From NCBI RefSeq assembly GCF_963677005.1, contig NZ_OY781616.1, positions 4,078,501 through 4,142,500 of the forward strand: DNA of 64,000 nt, given 5' to 3'. The stretch comes from Maridesulfovibrio sp. Lineage in GTDB: Bacteria; Desulfobacterota; Desulfovibrionia; Desulfovibrionales; Desulfovibrionaceae. The notes under the pieces were generated by a model. It was not told where the DNA came from. It saw only the letters and a program-made list of their open reading frames with translations, and ran no database searches. This document shows positions 44,480 to 52,264 of the stretch, one piece after another. The position numbers and the translations under genes are program-made. Positions within the stretch are counted from its first letter, which is position 1, and every line of letters begins with the position of its first letter.

Positions 44480-44555
44480 GAAGTACTGAAGAGATTATAG
44501 TAAAATAAATGAAGTTTCGTATGGAAAGATTTAAAATTCAGCTGGTTGCAAAAAT

Positions 44556-44567
44556 GTAAATATTTAC
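44556..44567. promoter_or_regulatory. Palindrome GTAAATATTTAC upstream of padR-like gene
   Basis: A perfect 12-bp palindrome in an AT-rich stretch 150 bases before the PadR-type gene. PadR proteins often bind AT-rich dyads near their own gene. The rest of the 44400-44720 gap shows no other clear element. Confidence 0.35.
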
Positions 44568-44720
44568 TTTTTAGCAGTGAGTACGAATGGATTCTTTTAT
44601 GGCTTGTATTTTTTGGGCATTTGTCGGTTGCCGGTTCGGGAATCCGGTGAGTAAAGGATGAAAAAGTCGATAGTCCGCCTTATTTATTCACCGGGCGGGG
44701 ACAAACAGGAGGAAGTGGCA

Positions 44721-45065
44721 ATGTCGCAGAAAGTGGGAGGGGGAAAGCCCCAGAGATATGTGCAGCCTTCGCTGCTTATGGCCCTGAGGGATGCTCCCTC
44801 ATACGGGTATCAACTGATACAGACGATTGGTGATTACGGGTTCCTGCGCGGAGAAGTCCCGCCCGGAATGGTTTACAGGCATCTCCGGCAGATGGACGAG
44901 GAAGGGCTGGTCCGCTCCGAGTGGGATGCAGAGGGAGACGGACCAGCGAAAAGGATATACTCCATAACCGCCGAAGGACTTGAGATCCTCGACGCATGGA
45001 TAATTCATATGGAACGACAGCGGGATGCGCTGGACCGTTTTATCCGGCTGTATAAGGGGCAGTAG
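44721..45065 (+). CDS. PadR-type winged-helix transcriptional regulator
   Basis: A 114-residue regulator. The winged helix covers about 10-90: YVQPSLLMALRDAPSYGYQLIQTI, then GMVYRHLRQMDEEGLVRSEW and KRIYSITAEGLEILDAW, all typical of PadR. The C-terminal helix would make the dimer. An open frame begins at 44658, but AGGAGG before the ATG at 44721 selects the shorter form. Its 3' end overlaps the convergent TiaS-like gene by 26 bases. The effector is unknown. Confidence 0.88.
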   Translation: MSQKVGGGKPQRYVQPSLLMALRDAPSYGYQLIQTIGDYGFLRGEVPPGMVYRHLRQMDEEGLVRSEWDAEGDGPAKRIYSITAEGLEILDAWIIHMERQRDALDRFIRLYKGQ

Positions 45066-45813
45066 TCGCGCTGAGCCCCTGTGCCGGATTCATGTTGTGC
45101 TTCTTCTTGCTTTTTCCGTGTGCCGGTTCCCATACGTTCATGGCGGTCATTGTGACCTGCAGCACCGGCTCGCCTGCCCATAAGGAAGGACGAATCCATC
45201 CTGCATTGCGGACTTCATCGCCCGGCAGCGGAACCAGAGGATCACGGTCGACCGAAACAACCCGGATTCCGGCTTCGTTCAGGTCCTGAACGTGCAGCTC
45301 GGCAGCAAGGTCGCGCAGTCTTCCGTATTCGATGAACCTTCCGCACCAGCCGAATTTGGTCAGACCCACGGCTGCCGCTGCGCCTATGATGCCGTCGTTG
45401 GTTCCTCCCAGCCCGAGCAGATCATATCCGCGAGCTGCTTCCATGGCCTGCTGCTGGGTAACCTGCATGCCGGTCACGGATTGTGAGAACTGCACCAGTG
45501 TGCTGTTGACCGCATCCTCGCGGGCAACGCAGAGTCCGGGATCGCTTCCGGGGGCGCAGTTTTTGCCGAGATGTTCCGCGGCCTGATCCCGCAGGAAAGA
45601 TGTGTCATACCCGTCCGGCAGATCAATAACGGCACATGCCGAACTGTTGTTGGAAGTGAACGGAATGCTTTCCATTCGCGGAAGCTGGTGGCGGATCACT
45701 CCGATAACCGCGCAATCGGTATCCAGCCCGTAGACAAATTCGCGGACAAGTCTTCCCGTGCCCATGGGGGCATCCTTGTCGTCCGTATCATCGAAACCTA
45801 GAAATACACGCAT
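45040..45813 (-). CDS. TiaS-like (FLD-domain) protein
   Basis: A 257-residue protein beginning MRVFLGFDDTDDKDAPMGTGR. The GxDDTD...GTG opening is that of the ferredoxin-like domain in archaeal TiaS, the ATP-dependent agmatidine synthase that modifies tRNA-Ile2. TiaS's zinc ribbon and OB-fold are missing, so tRNA modification is not implied; bacteria use TilS instead. The middle has GGTNDGIIGAAAAVGL and the C-terminus is Lys/His-rich. AAAGGAG precedes the ATG at 45813. It converges with and overlaps the PadR gene. The substrate is unknown. Confidence 0.7.
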   Translation of the reverse strand: MRVFLGFDDTDDKDAPMGTGRLVREFVYGLDTDCAVIGVIRHQLPRMESIPFTSNNSSACAVIDLPDGYDTSFLRDQAAEHLGKNCAPGSDPGLCVAREDAVNSTLVQFSQSVTGMQVTQQQAMEAARGYDLLGLGGTNDGIIGAAAAVGLTKFGWCGRFIEYGRLRDLAAELHVQDLNEAGIRVVSVDRDPLVPLPGDEVRNAGWIRPSLWAGEPVLQVTMTAMNVWEPAHGKSKKKHNMNPAQGLSATTAPYTAG

Positions 45814-45954
45814 ACACCACTCCTTTGTGTTAGGAAAAACATATTTCACCGTACCTGTTTCAAGTCAACAGGATAGTGTATGCGGTCGGGGTGGCACATA
45901 GTGTGATCCTTCCGGAATAATTGGAGTAGTTTTTTTGCCTGTTCGGGGGTGTTT

Positions 45955-47109
45955 CTAACCTATGAGCTGCATCACCATGCGCGGCATGTTGTTGGCCTGT
46001 GAAAGCATGGCCACGGAAGACTGGGTAAGTATCTGCCGCCTGACGAATTCGGTCATCTCCTCGGCAACATCTACATCGGATATACGTGACTCCGCCGCCT
46101 GCAGGTTTTCACCCTGAATGGACAGGTTGGTTATTGTATTTTCCAGCCTGTTCTGCATGGCACCGAGATTGGCCCTGATCTTGTCTTTGGAAACTATTGC
46201 CTTGTTCAGGAGGTCCAGTGCCTGCTGGGCCACTTCCTGAGTGGAGATGGTTACCGGGTCTCCTTCGGTAACGGTGATGTCTGCAGCCCCTACATAGACA
46301 GGAGAAGGTGCTCCCGGAAGATATTCAAATGCCCTTTTGGTGCCGGAGCTGTCTATGCCGACCGCCCAGAATCTGGAAAAATCACTGGCCCGGAAAACAT
46401 CGAAGGAAGAGCCGTATTCAAAAGTGCTCTGAACCTCCGGAGGGGAGGTTACGTAGTATGCGTTTGTAGTGTCCCAATCTGCCTGGAAGAAAAAATTGAT
46501 ACCGTTGGCCGTGGCAATTTCATCACGGGTCAGGTTGGTGATTTCTCCGCCTATGCCCAGTGCGGCTGTGTTGGCGACTCCTATGTTTATATAATAGTAG
46601 TCTTCCGCACAGTCGTTTCCGGTGCCGAAGTGGACCTTGAGCTGCCCTGTGGACTCAAGCCTGTTTCCGTTATGCGTTCCCGAAAGGCTTCCGTCCAGCA
46701 GGTGCAGTCCGTTGAAATCCGTGGCCGCGGCAATGCGGTTTATCTCATCGGCCATGGCTTTGTACTCGGAATCTATGATCATGCGCTGGTCGGAGTTGTA
46801 TGTTCCGGTGGCCGCCTGAGTTGCAAGCTCCTTCATGCGGATGAGTTTTTCATCAATTACCTGCAGCGCTCCGTCCGCAGTCTGGATAAGTGAAATGGCA
46901 TCGTTCGCGTTTCGCATCCCCTGATGGAGGGAGGTAATGTCCGCCCTCATCAGTTCCCGTATGGCCAGTCCCGCAGCATCGTCTGCCGCAGTACCTACTC
47001 TGAGTCCCGATGAAAGACGTCTGGTCGAAACACTCAGCGCACCGTAGTGCTGGCCGAGATTCCGCGCCGTATTGGACGCCATCAGGTTATGGTTGATGCT
47101 GATGCCCAT
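45955..47109 (-). CDS. Flagellin (long form with central insertion)
   Basis: A 384-residue flagellin with the same conserved N- and C-terminal halves as the 288-residue flagellin at 2548-3414. It carries about 98 extra residues (about 188-286) in the surface-exposed middle, rich in aromatic residues (FFFQADWDTTNAYYV, FSRFWAVGIDSSG). This would form an added D2/D3-like domain. Cys167 stands where the short form has Ser. The gene is monocistronic and remote from the flgD-flgE-flagellin locus. It has a perfect sigma-54 promoter. No strong Shine-Dalgarno is seen (GGGGATAAGC before the ATG). Confidence 0.95.
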   Translation of the reverse strand: MGISINHNLMASNTARNLGQHYGALSVSTRRLSSGLRVGTAADDAAGLAIRELMRADITSLHQGMRNANDAISLIQTADGALQVIDEKLIRMKELATQAATGTYNSDQRMIIDSEYKAMADEINRIAAATDFNGLHLLDGSLSGTHNGNRLESTGQLKVHFGTGNDCAEDYYYINIGVANTAALGIGGEITNLTRDEIATANGINFFFQADWDTTNAYYVTSPPEVQSTFEYGSSFDVFRASDFSRFWAVGIDSSGTKRAFEYLPGAPSPVYVGAADITVTEGDPVTISTQEVAQQALDLLNKAIVSKDKIRANLGAMQNRLENTITNLSIQGENLQAAESRISDVDVAEEMTEFVRRQILTQSSVAMLSQANNMPRMVMQLIG

Positions 47110-47122
47110 GCTTATCCCCGAA

Positions 47123-47151
47123 GCAGGTTAGGAATATATTTCCTTACCTGC
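47123..47151 (-). promoter_or_regulatory. Leader hairpin of the long flagellin mRNA
   Basis: GCAGGT-AAGGAA and its complement (47123-47128 with 47146-47151, plus AGGAA/TTCCT inside with one T-T mismatch) form a stable hairpin starting 14 bases before the start codon. It contains a GGA element in the arm and may control translation. Confidence 0.4.
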
Positions 47152-47224
47152 ATGTCTATATGTTAAAAAGTCTAAATAAATGTATAGATTATATCCTCTT
47201 GAGCTTGTTTGTCTTAATAATTTA

Positions 47225-47240
47225 AGCAATAACGGTGCCA
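47225..47240 (-). promoter_or_regulatory. Sigma-54 promoter of the long flagellin gene
   Basis: On the minus strand the sequence is TGGCAC-N5-TTGCT, a full match to the -24/-12 consensus at exact spacing (GG at 47239-47238, GC at 47227-47226). The expected start is near 47214, giving a leader of about 105 bases. Confidence 0.85.
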
Positions 47241-47325
47241 ACTCTTGTTCAGGGCAGGTTGGTAATTCGATCGAGGTCATAGTGTCTGATGATCGATTGT
47301 GTCAGTTGTGATTGATACAAGCGAT

Positions 47326-47354
47326 TTGACGCTGTCTGAACTACTCTCTATTTT
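47326..47354 (+). promoter_or_regulatory. Sigma-70-like promoter for the PP2C/ABC operon
   Basis: TTGACG (47326-47331), 17-base spacer, TATTTT (47349-47354), 29 bases before the PP2C start codon. Confidence 0.5.
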
Positions 47355-47383
47355 TTATTTGAATTGAACCATTGGGAGAGGGT

Positions 47384-48190
47384 ATGCAGGTCGAGTCCAT
47401 ATTTGAAAAGGGAACCGGAGCCATGAACGAGGATTTCTACTTTGCCAGTGGAAGTCGGTTCGGGGTATTTGACGGGGCAACCAGCCTCACTCCGGAAACA
47501 TACGAGCAGGGCTGTACCGGCGGATACCTCGCCTCCAACATTGCTGGCAGGGTTTTTGCCACAGGGGACGGACCGCTTCTCGGTCTGGCGGACAAGGCCA
47601 ATGCTGCCATCAGCGAAGCCATGCTCGAACGCGGGGTGGACCTCAACGACAAAAAATATCTCTGGAGCACCAGCGCGGCTGTGGTCAGTCTGGACAACGA
47701 CAGGTTCGAGTGGGTACAGATAGGCGATTGTCTGGTCATGGTCATAAAGGAAGACGGCTCCCACGAACTGCTCATGGACGGATTCGATCACGATACCGAG
47801 ACACTCAGGATGTGGCAGTCCGTTTCTGCCGAGGCTGATGACTCCATCCTGAACGCCCTTCACGACCAGATACTTAAAGTCCGCGGCCAGATGAATGTGT
47901 CCTACGGCGTTTTCAGCGGAGAGCAGGAAGCTATGTCTTTCATAAATCACGGACAGCGCGATTTGGACGGGGTGGACAGCATTCTCATTTTTACCGATGG
48001 CCTGTTCGTGCCCAGCTGCGATCCGGAACGCAAGGAAGGGTTCGACCATCTGGCTTCACTTTTCCGTCAGGGCGGGCTCAGGCATGTGCGCGACTACATC
48101 CGTTCCGTTGAGGAAACGGACCCCTGTTGCCGCCGCTTTCCGCGTTTCAAGCCCCACGACGATATTGCCGCGATTTCCATAACTTTCTGA
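47384..48190 (+). CDS. PP2C-like serine/threonine phosphatase domain protein
   Basis: A 268-residue single-domain protein of the PP2C fold. The acidic metal motifs are NEDFYF (about 15-20) and FGVFDGATSLTP (about 27-38), then STSAAVVSLDNDRFEWVQIGDCLVM, ILIFTDGLFV and DDIAAISITF at the C-terminus. The GHGG of classic PP2C is replaced by GATS. GGAG before the ATG at 47384 selects this start over a TTG. It lies 42 bases before the binding-protein gene of an ABC importer and is likely the first gene of that operon. It may dephosphorylate a regulatory protein or a transported phosphorylated compound. Confidence 0.8.
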   Translation: MQVESIFEKGTGAMNEDFYFASGSRFGVFDGATSLTPETYEQGCTGGYLASNIAGRVFATGDGPLLGLADKANAAISEAMLERGVDLNDKKYLWSTSAAVVSLDNDRFEWVQIGDCLVMVIKEDGSHELLMDGFDHDTETLRMWQSVSAEADDSILNALHDQILKVRGQMNVSYGVFSGEQEAMSFINHGQRDLDGVDSILIFTDGLFVPSCDPERKEGFDHLASLFRQGGLRHVRDYIRSVEETDPCCRRFPRFKPHDDIAAISITF

Positions 48191-48232
48191 TTCGGCACCA
48201 TAAAAATTCACATACAACATTAGGAGAGTCAG

Positions 48233-49279
48233 ATGAAATTCAGTAACCGCAACGTGTTTCTGATAACAGTACTGCTTGCCTTTCTGCTTACCGCAGGAAG
48301 TTGCGTTGCCGCATTCGCTGCCGGGCTTGAAGAAAGAGTGGTAGTCTACTCCACCCACGGAGAAGCCATGCTGGAGATGGTGGCCGATGCCTTTGAAAAG
48401 GAAACCGGTGTCCGCGTGGACTTCATAAACCTGAAAGGTCAGCTCGGAGACCGGGTCCGGGCCGAAAAAGCCAACCCTCAGGCAGATGTAATGTACGGCG
48501 CGCCTTCTTCCGTTTATCAGGAACTCATGGGCGAAGGGCTGTTTGCCCCCTGCAAGCCGGAATGGGCGGACCGCATCAACCCGCTTTTCAAAGACAGCGA
48601 AGGCTATTGGTACGGCACCATTCAGACTCCGGTACTCATGTTCTATAACAGTGACATGCTCTCTGCGGACAAGGCCCCCAAGGACTGGTCCGATCTCGCA
48701 AATCCGCAGTACAAGGACATGCTCGTATTCAGGAACGCTCTTTCCTCTTCCGCACGGGCCACCTATACCGCTCTGCTGCAGCAGTATCAGCGCAAGAACG
48801 AAATGGACGCCGGCTGGAAGTTCCTCAAGGGCGTTGACGCCAACACCAAGCGTTATTACGGCAGCGGCTCTCTGCTCTTTCAGGCCATCGGCCGGAAGGA
48901 AGCGGCCATAAGTTTTGCCGTTCTCAATTCGATCATAGACAACAAGGTCAAGAACCGCATGCCTCTTGAAACTATTGACGCTGCCAGTGGATCACCGGTT
49001 ATCACCGATGGTATTGCCCTTATCAAGGGCGCCAAGCATCCCGCAGCAGGCAAGGCGTTTGTGGAATTTGCCGGAAGTGCGAAGGTTCAGGCCATGCTCG
49101 CTAACAAGTTCAACCGCATGCCTACACTGCCCGAAGCCCTCAAGGACTGCCCCAAATGGATGTCCGAAATCAAATTCAAGGTCATGGACGTAGACTGGGG
49201 CGCACTTGCCGCTGTTCAGTCCGCCTGGATGCAGAAGTGGGATTCCGACATCAAGGACTCCTCCAAGGACGGGAAATAG
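48233..49279 (+). CDS. Periplasmic binding protein, iron(III)/2-aminoethylphosphonate type
   Basis: A 348-residue exported protein with an N-terminal signal (MKFSNRNVFLITVLLAFLLT, cleavage after AFAA). The fold is that of type II binding proteins of the AfuA/FbpA/PhnS group: VVVYSTHGEAMLEMVADAFE, QADVMYGAPSS and TPVLMFYNSDML. The paired tyrosines that bind Fe(III) in FbpA are not clearly recognisable (KRYYGSGS is a candidate). The ligand could be iron, a phosphonate or a phosphate ester. AGGAGA precedes the ATG. Confidence 0.88.
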   Translation: MKFSNRNVFLITVLLAFLLTAGSCVAAFAAGLEERVVVYSTHGEAMLEMVADAFEKETGVRVDFINLKGQLGDRVRAEKANPQADVMYGAPSSVYQELMGEGLFAPCKPEWADRINPLFKDSEGYWYGTIQTPVLMFYNSDMLSADKAPKDWSDLANPQYKDMLVFRNALSSSARATYTALLQQYQRKNEMDAGWKFLKGVDANTKRYYGSGSLLFQAIGRKEAAISFAVLNSIIDNKVKNRMPLETIDAASGSPVITDGIALIKGAKHPAAGKAFVEFAGSAKVQAMLANKFNRMPTLPEALKDCPKWMSEIKFKVMDVDWGALAAVQSAWMQKWDSDIKDSSKDGK

Positions 49280-49292
49280 TGTCGGGGCGGGT

Positions 49293-50339
49293 ATGGCATC
49301 TGTAATTCTGAATGGAATAGGCAAGTCCTTTGCCGGAACTCCGGCCTGTTCCGGGGTTGATCTGGAGATAGAGAGCGGAGAGTTCTTCACCTTTCTCGGG
49401 CCTTCAGGTTGCGGGAAAACCACCATACTGCGCCTTATTGCAGGATTTGAAGCCCCGGACGAGGGACGCATCCTGCTTGACGGAAAAGATATCACCCACC
49501 TTGCGCCGGAAAAGCGCAAGGTGGGTATGGTTTTTCAGAACTATGCGCTTTTTCCGCATCTCACGGTTTACGGCAACATTGAGTATGGACTGAAAGGGAG
49601 CGGCAGAACAGCTGCGGACATCCGCACGACTGTTGAATATTATATGGAGATGATCGGCCTTGGCGATTACGGAAAGCGTAATATCTCAGAGCTTTCCGGC
49701 GGAGAGCAGCAGCGTGTTGCCCTTGCAAGATCACTGGCAGTTGAACCGCAGGTCCTGCTGCTGGACGAGCCGCTGTGCAATCTGGACGCCAGACTGCGTG
49801 AACGGATGCGCACCGAGATCAGGGAGTTGCAGAAGCGGCTGGGCATAACCACTGTTTTCGTTACCCACGACCAGACCGAAGCCCTGACAATTTCCGACCG
49901 TATCGCGGTCTTTGAGCGGGGCGGAATTGCCCAGACCGGCACCCCACGGGAAATTTATTCCGATCCGGTGAATTCTTTCGTGGCCCGGTTCGTAGGGGAT
50001 ACCAACCTTTTTCCCGTGGCAGAGGAACCGGGGGCCGTTAGGGTTTCTCCCGAACTGAGCATTCCGCTGGGTGGCCGTCCGTCCGGAAAATACATCTCCA
50101 TCCGGCCGCAGGATATCAGCCTTTCCCATGAACCGGTTCATGCGGGCAATTCCGTTGCCGGTAGAGTGGAGGAGGTGCAGCACAACGGGCTCTGGATCAA
50201 TTACGGGGTCAGGGCGGGCGAGATGTCCCTTTTTCGTGTCGCCGTGCTTAACTGCGTAGCCATTGGCACGTCCTTTCAAGTCGGTGAAAGTGTTTTCCTG
50301 TCCTTCGATGAAGACGCCGTCAAAGTGTTTGCAGATTGA
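49293..50339 (+). CDS. ABC transporter ATP-binding protein (FbpC/PhnT-like)
   Basis: A 348-residue ATPase with Walker A GPSGCGKTT, signature ELSGGEQQRVALARSL, Walker B VLLLDEPLCNLDA and switch THDQTEAL. A C-terminal TOBE-type regulatory domain covers about 240-348. The frame is open into the binding-protein gene from 49206, but the ATG at 49293, 13 bases after that stop, begins the family sequence (MASVILNGIGKSFAG). It energises the double-domain permease encoded downstream. Confidence 0.93.
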   Translation: MASVILNGIGKSFAGTPACSGVDLEIESGEFFTFLGPSGCGKTTILRLIAGFEAPDEGRILLDGKDITHLAPEKRKVGMVFQNYALFPHLTVYGNIEYGLKGSGRTAADIRTTVEYYMEMIGLGDYGKRNISELSGGEQQRVALARSLAVEPQVLLLDEPLCNLDARLRERMRTEIRELQKRLGITTVFVTHDQTEALTISDRIAVFERGGIAQTGTPREIYSDPVNSFVARFVGDTNLFPVAEEPGAVRVSPELSIPLGGRPSGKYISIRPQDISLSHEPVHAGNSVAGRVEEVQHNGLWINYGVRAGEMSLFRVAVLNCVAIGTSFQVGESVFLSFDEDAVKVFAD

Positions 50340-50453
50340 GCGCATACCAGAACATCTCATCAAGAATGTCTCCGACGGCATCTCTGCTCTCAACAGATCG
50401 CTAAAACTCAAAGCAAAGCTTTTCGTTAAGCGACTGTAAGGACTGCCGGGGGC

Positions 50454-50481
50454 CTTAAACCCTTTTGCAAAAGGGTTTAAG
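50454..50481. repeat. 28-bp perfect palindrome in the ABC operon gap
   Basis: CTTAAACCCTTTTG is followed at once by its reverse complement, ending at 50481. The flanks on the minus strand (GGGATTC before, CCCCCGGCAG after) resemble the dispersed repeats at 16725 and 53816, so this may be a second subtype. It lies in the 264-base gap between the ATPase and permease genes. Confidence 0.6.
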
Positions 50482-50603
50482 AATCCCAAAACCTTATGTT
50501 AAGGCTTCGCCGCTTCATGTGGTAAAACGCCATTTAAATAAAATGAGTGTTTTAAAATTTAACATGTCCCCAAATAGCATTACAAGGCTGTCGTAGATGA
50601 AAT

Positions 50604-52262
50604 ATGCAGGCTAAAAACATTTTCCGTTTCACAGGGCTTGCCGTGCTCGGCTGGGTACTGGTGGGTACGATTCTCTATCCGGCCCTAAGCTCCCTTGCGG
50701 TCAGCCTGACCAGACAGGGGGTGTTTTCAACCGGTTGGTACCGGGAATTTCTTTTTTCATCTTCCGGTATGGAAGTGCTGGGCAATTCCATCCTTCTGGG
50801 CTTGCTCACGGTGCTATGCTGCGGACTTGTGGGAACGGCTCTGGCTTTTTTCGTCAATTTTTTCCGCTTTCCGGGTCGGTCCGTGGTGGATAAACTGCTT
50901 CTGCTTCCGATAATGATGCCCGGGATCATTATTGTTTTTGCTTTCATGCAACTCTACGGGGAGAGCGGGCTGGTAACCAAGTCCATTGAAATCCTTTTCG
51001 GATTGAAAAGTACTCCCTATGAATTTAACGGGCTGTCCGGAATTCTGTTCGTCCATACCTACACCCAGTACGTGTATTTTTATCTTGCGGTTTCAATCTC
51101 GCTAAAGCAGATGGACTGGGCGGTCATTGAGAGTGCCAGAAGCCTCGGAGCTTCCCGGCGCAGAGTCTTTTTCAGCATCATTGTGCCGCTCATCGCCCCT
51201 GCACTGATCACCTCTTCGGCAGTTACATTCATGACCGGGATAGGCTCGTTTACCGCACCGAGCATCATCGGCGGCAGTTTCAAGGTTTTGACCACCCGGA
51301 TACTCCTTTCCAAGGCGAACAACTACATGGAACTGGCCGCTGCACAGGCCATGATTCTGACCGCCGTGTCCCTGCTGTTTTTCATCTTTTTCCGCTGGTA
51401 CGAGCGCAGGAAGATCACAAATCCGACCGCCAGAAGCGTTCCGTTACGGCCCGTGTTCATACGCAGTCATTTTGCGCGGACACTTGTCCTTGCGCTGACC
51501 TGGCTCACGGTCATACTTATTTTGCTGCCGTTCGTCGTCATCATCATTTTTTCCTTCGTGGATTCCGGTTCCCTGATGGTCAGCATTTTTCCAGACAGGT
51601 TTACCATGGACAACTATGCGGCGGTTTTTTCCCGGCGCAGGGTGCTTGAACCGTTTGTAAACAGCATGACCATGTCTCTCGCCGCCGCAGGTGTGTGTGC
51701 CTGTGTGGCCCTGCCTTCGGCATGGCTTTTGGAAAAGAGCAGGTTCAGGTTCCGCTGGGCGCTGGATATACTGGTAATGCTGCCGTGGGCCATGCCGGCG
51801 ACAGCCATTGCCGTCAACATCATCAATGCTGCGGCGCGGCCCGGAGTCTTTACCTTCAACACGGTTCTGGTGGGTACGTATGTTCTGCTTCCGGTGGGAT
51901 ATTTCGTGCGTTCGCTGCCCATCGCGGTCAAGACGGTTCAGCTTGCGTTTCAGGATTTGAACGACAGTTTTCTGGAGGCATCCAGAAGTCTGGGGATGTC
52001 CGGCGTGACAACTTTCAGGCGGGTGGTCCTGCCGCTGCTATATCCCGGTATTCTGGCCGGGTTCATACTGGTTTTTGTGCACAGTATCGGCGAATACACA
52101 GTCTCGGCTTTCCTTTACACCGTGGGCAACAAGCCCGTGTCCATAGCCATGGTCAACGCGGTTTTCGAGTACGATACCGGACTGGCCATGGCCTACGGAA
52201 CACTGCTTATTCTTCTGACCGTGATTTTGAGCATGGCAATCGGCAGATTCAGAAGGGCCTGA
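50604..52262 (+). CDS. Fused two-domain ABC permease (PhnU/FbpB type)
   Basis: A 552-residue inner-membrane protein with about 12 TM segments and two binding-protein-dependent transport domains in tandem. The EAA-loop motifs are SARSLGASRRRVFFSIIVPLI (about 173-193) and ASRSLGMSGVTTFRRVVLPLL (about 458-478). Fused permeases of this length are typical of iron(III) (SfuB/FbpB) and PhnU2-type 2-aminoethylphosphonate importers. The start has only a weak RBS. It completes the importer with the two genes upstream despite the 264-base gap. Confidence 0.9.
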   Translation: MQAKNIFRFTGLAVLGWVLVGTILYPALSSLAVSLTRQGVFSTGWYREFLFSSSGMEVLGNSILLGLLTVLCCGLVGTALAFFVNFFRFPGRSVVDKLLLLPIMMPGIIIVFAFMQLYGESGLVTKSIEILFGLKSTPYEFNGLSGILFVHTYTQYVYFYLAVSISLKQMDWAVIESARSLGASRRRVFFSIIVPLIAPALITSSAVTFMTGIGSFTAPSIIGGSFKVLTTRILLSKANNYMELAAAQAMILTAVSLLFFIFFRWYERRKITNPTARSVPLRPVFIRSHFARTLVLALTWLTVILILLPFVVIIIFSFVDSGSLMVSIFPDRFTMDNYAAVFSRRRVLEPFVNSMTMSLAAAGVCACVALPSAWLLEKSRFRFRWALDILVMLPWAMPATAIAVNIINAAARPGVFTFNTVLVGTYVLLPVGYFVRSLPIAVKTVQLAFQDLNDSFLEASRSLGMSGVTTFRRVVLPLLYPGILAGFILVFVHSIGEYTVSAFLYTVGNKPVSIAMVNAVFEYDTGLAMAYGTLLILLTVILSMAIGRFRRA

Positions 52263-52264
52263 AT

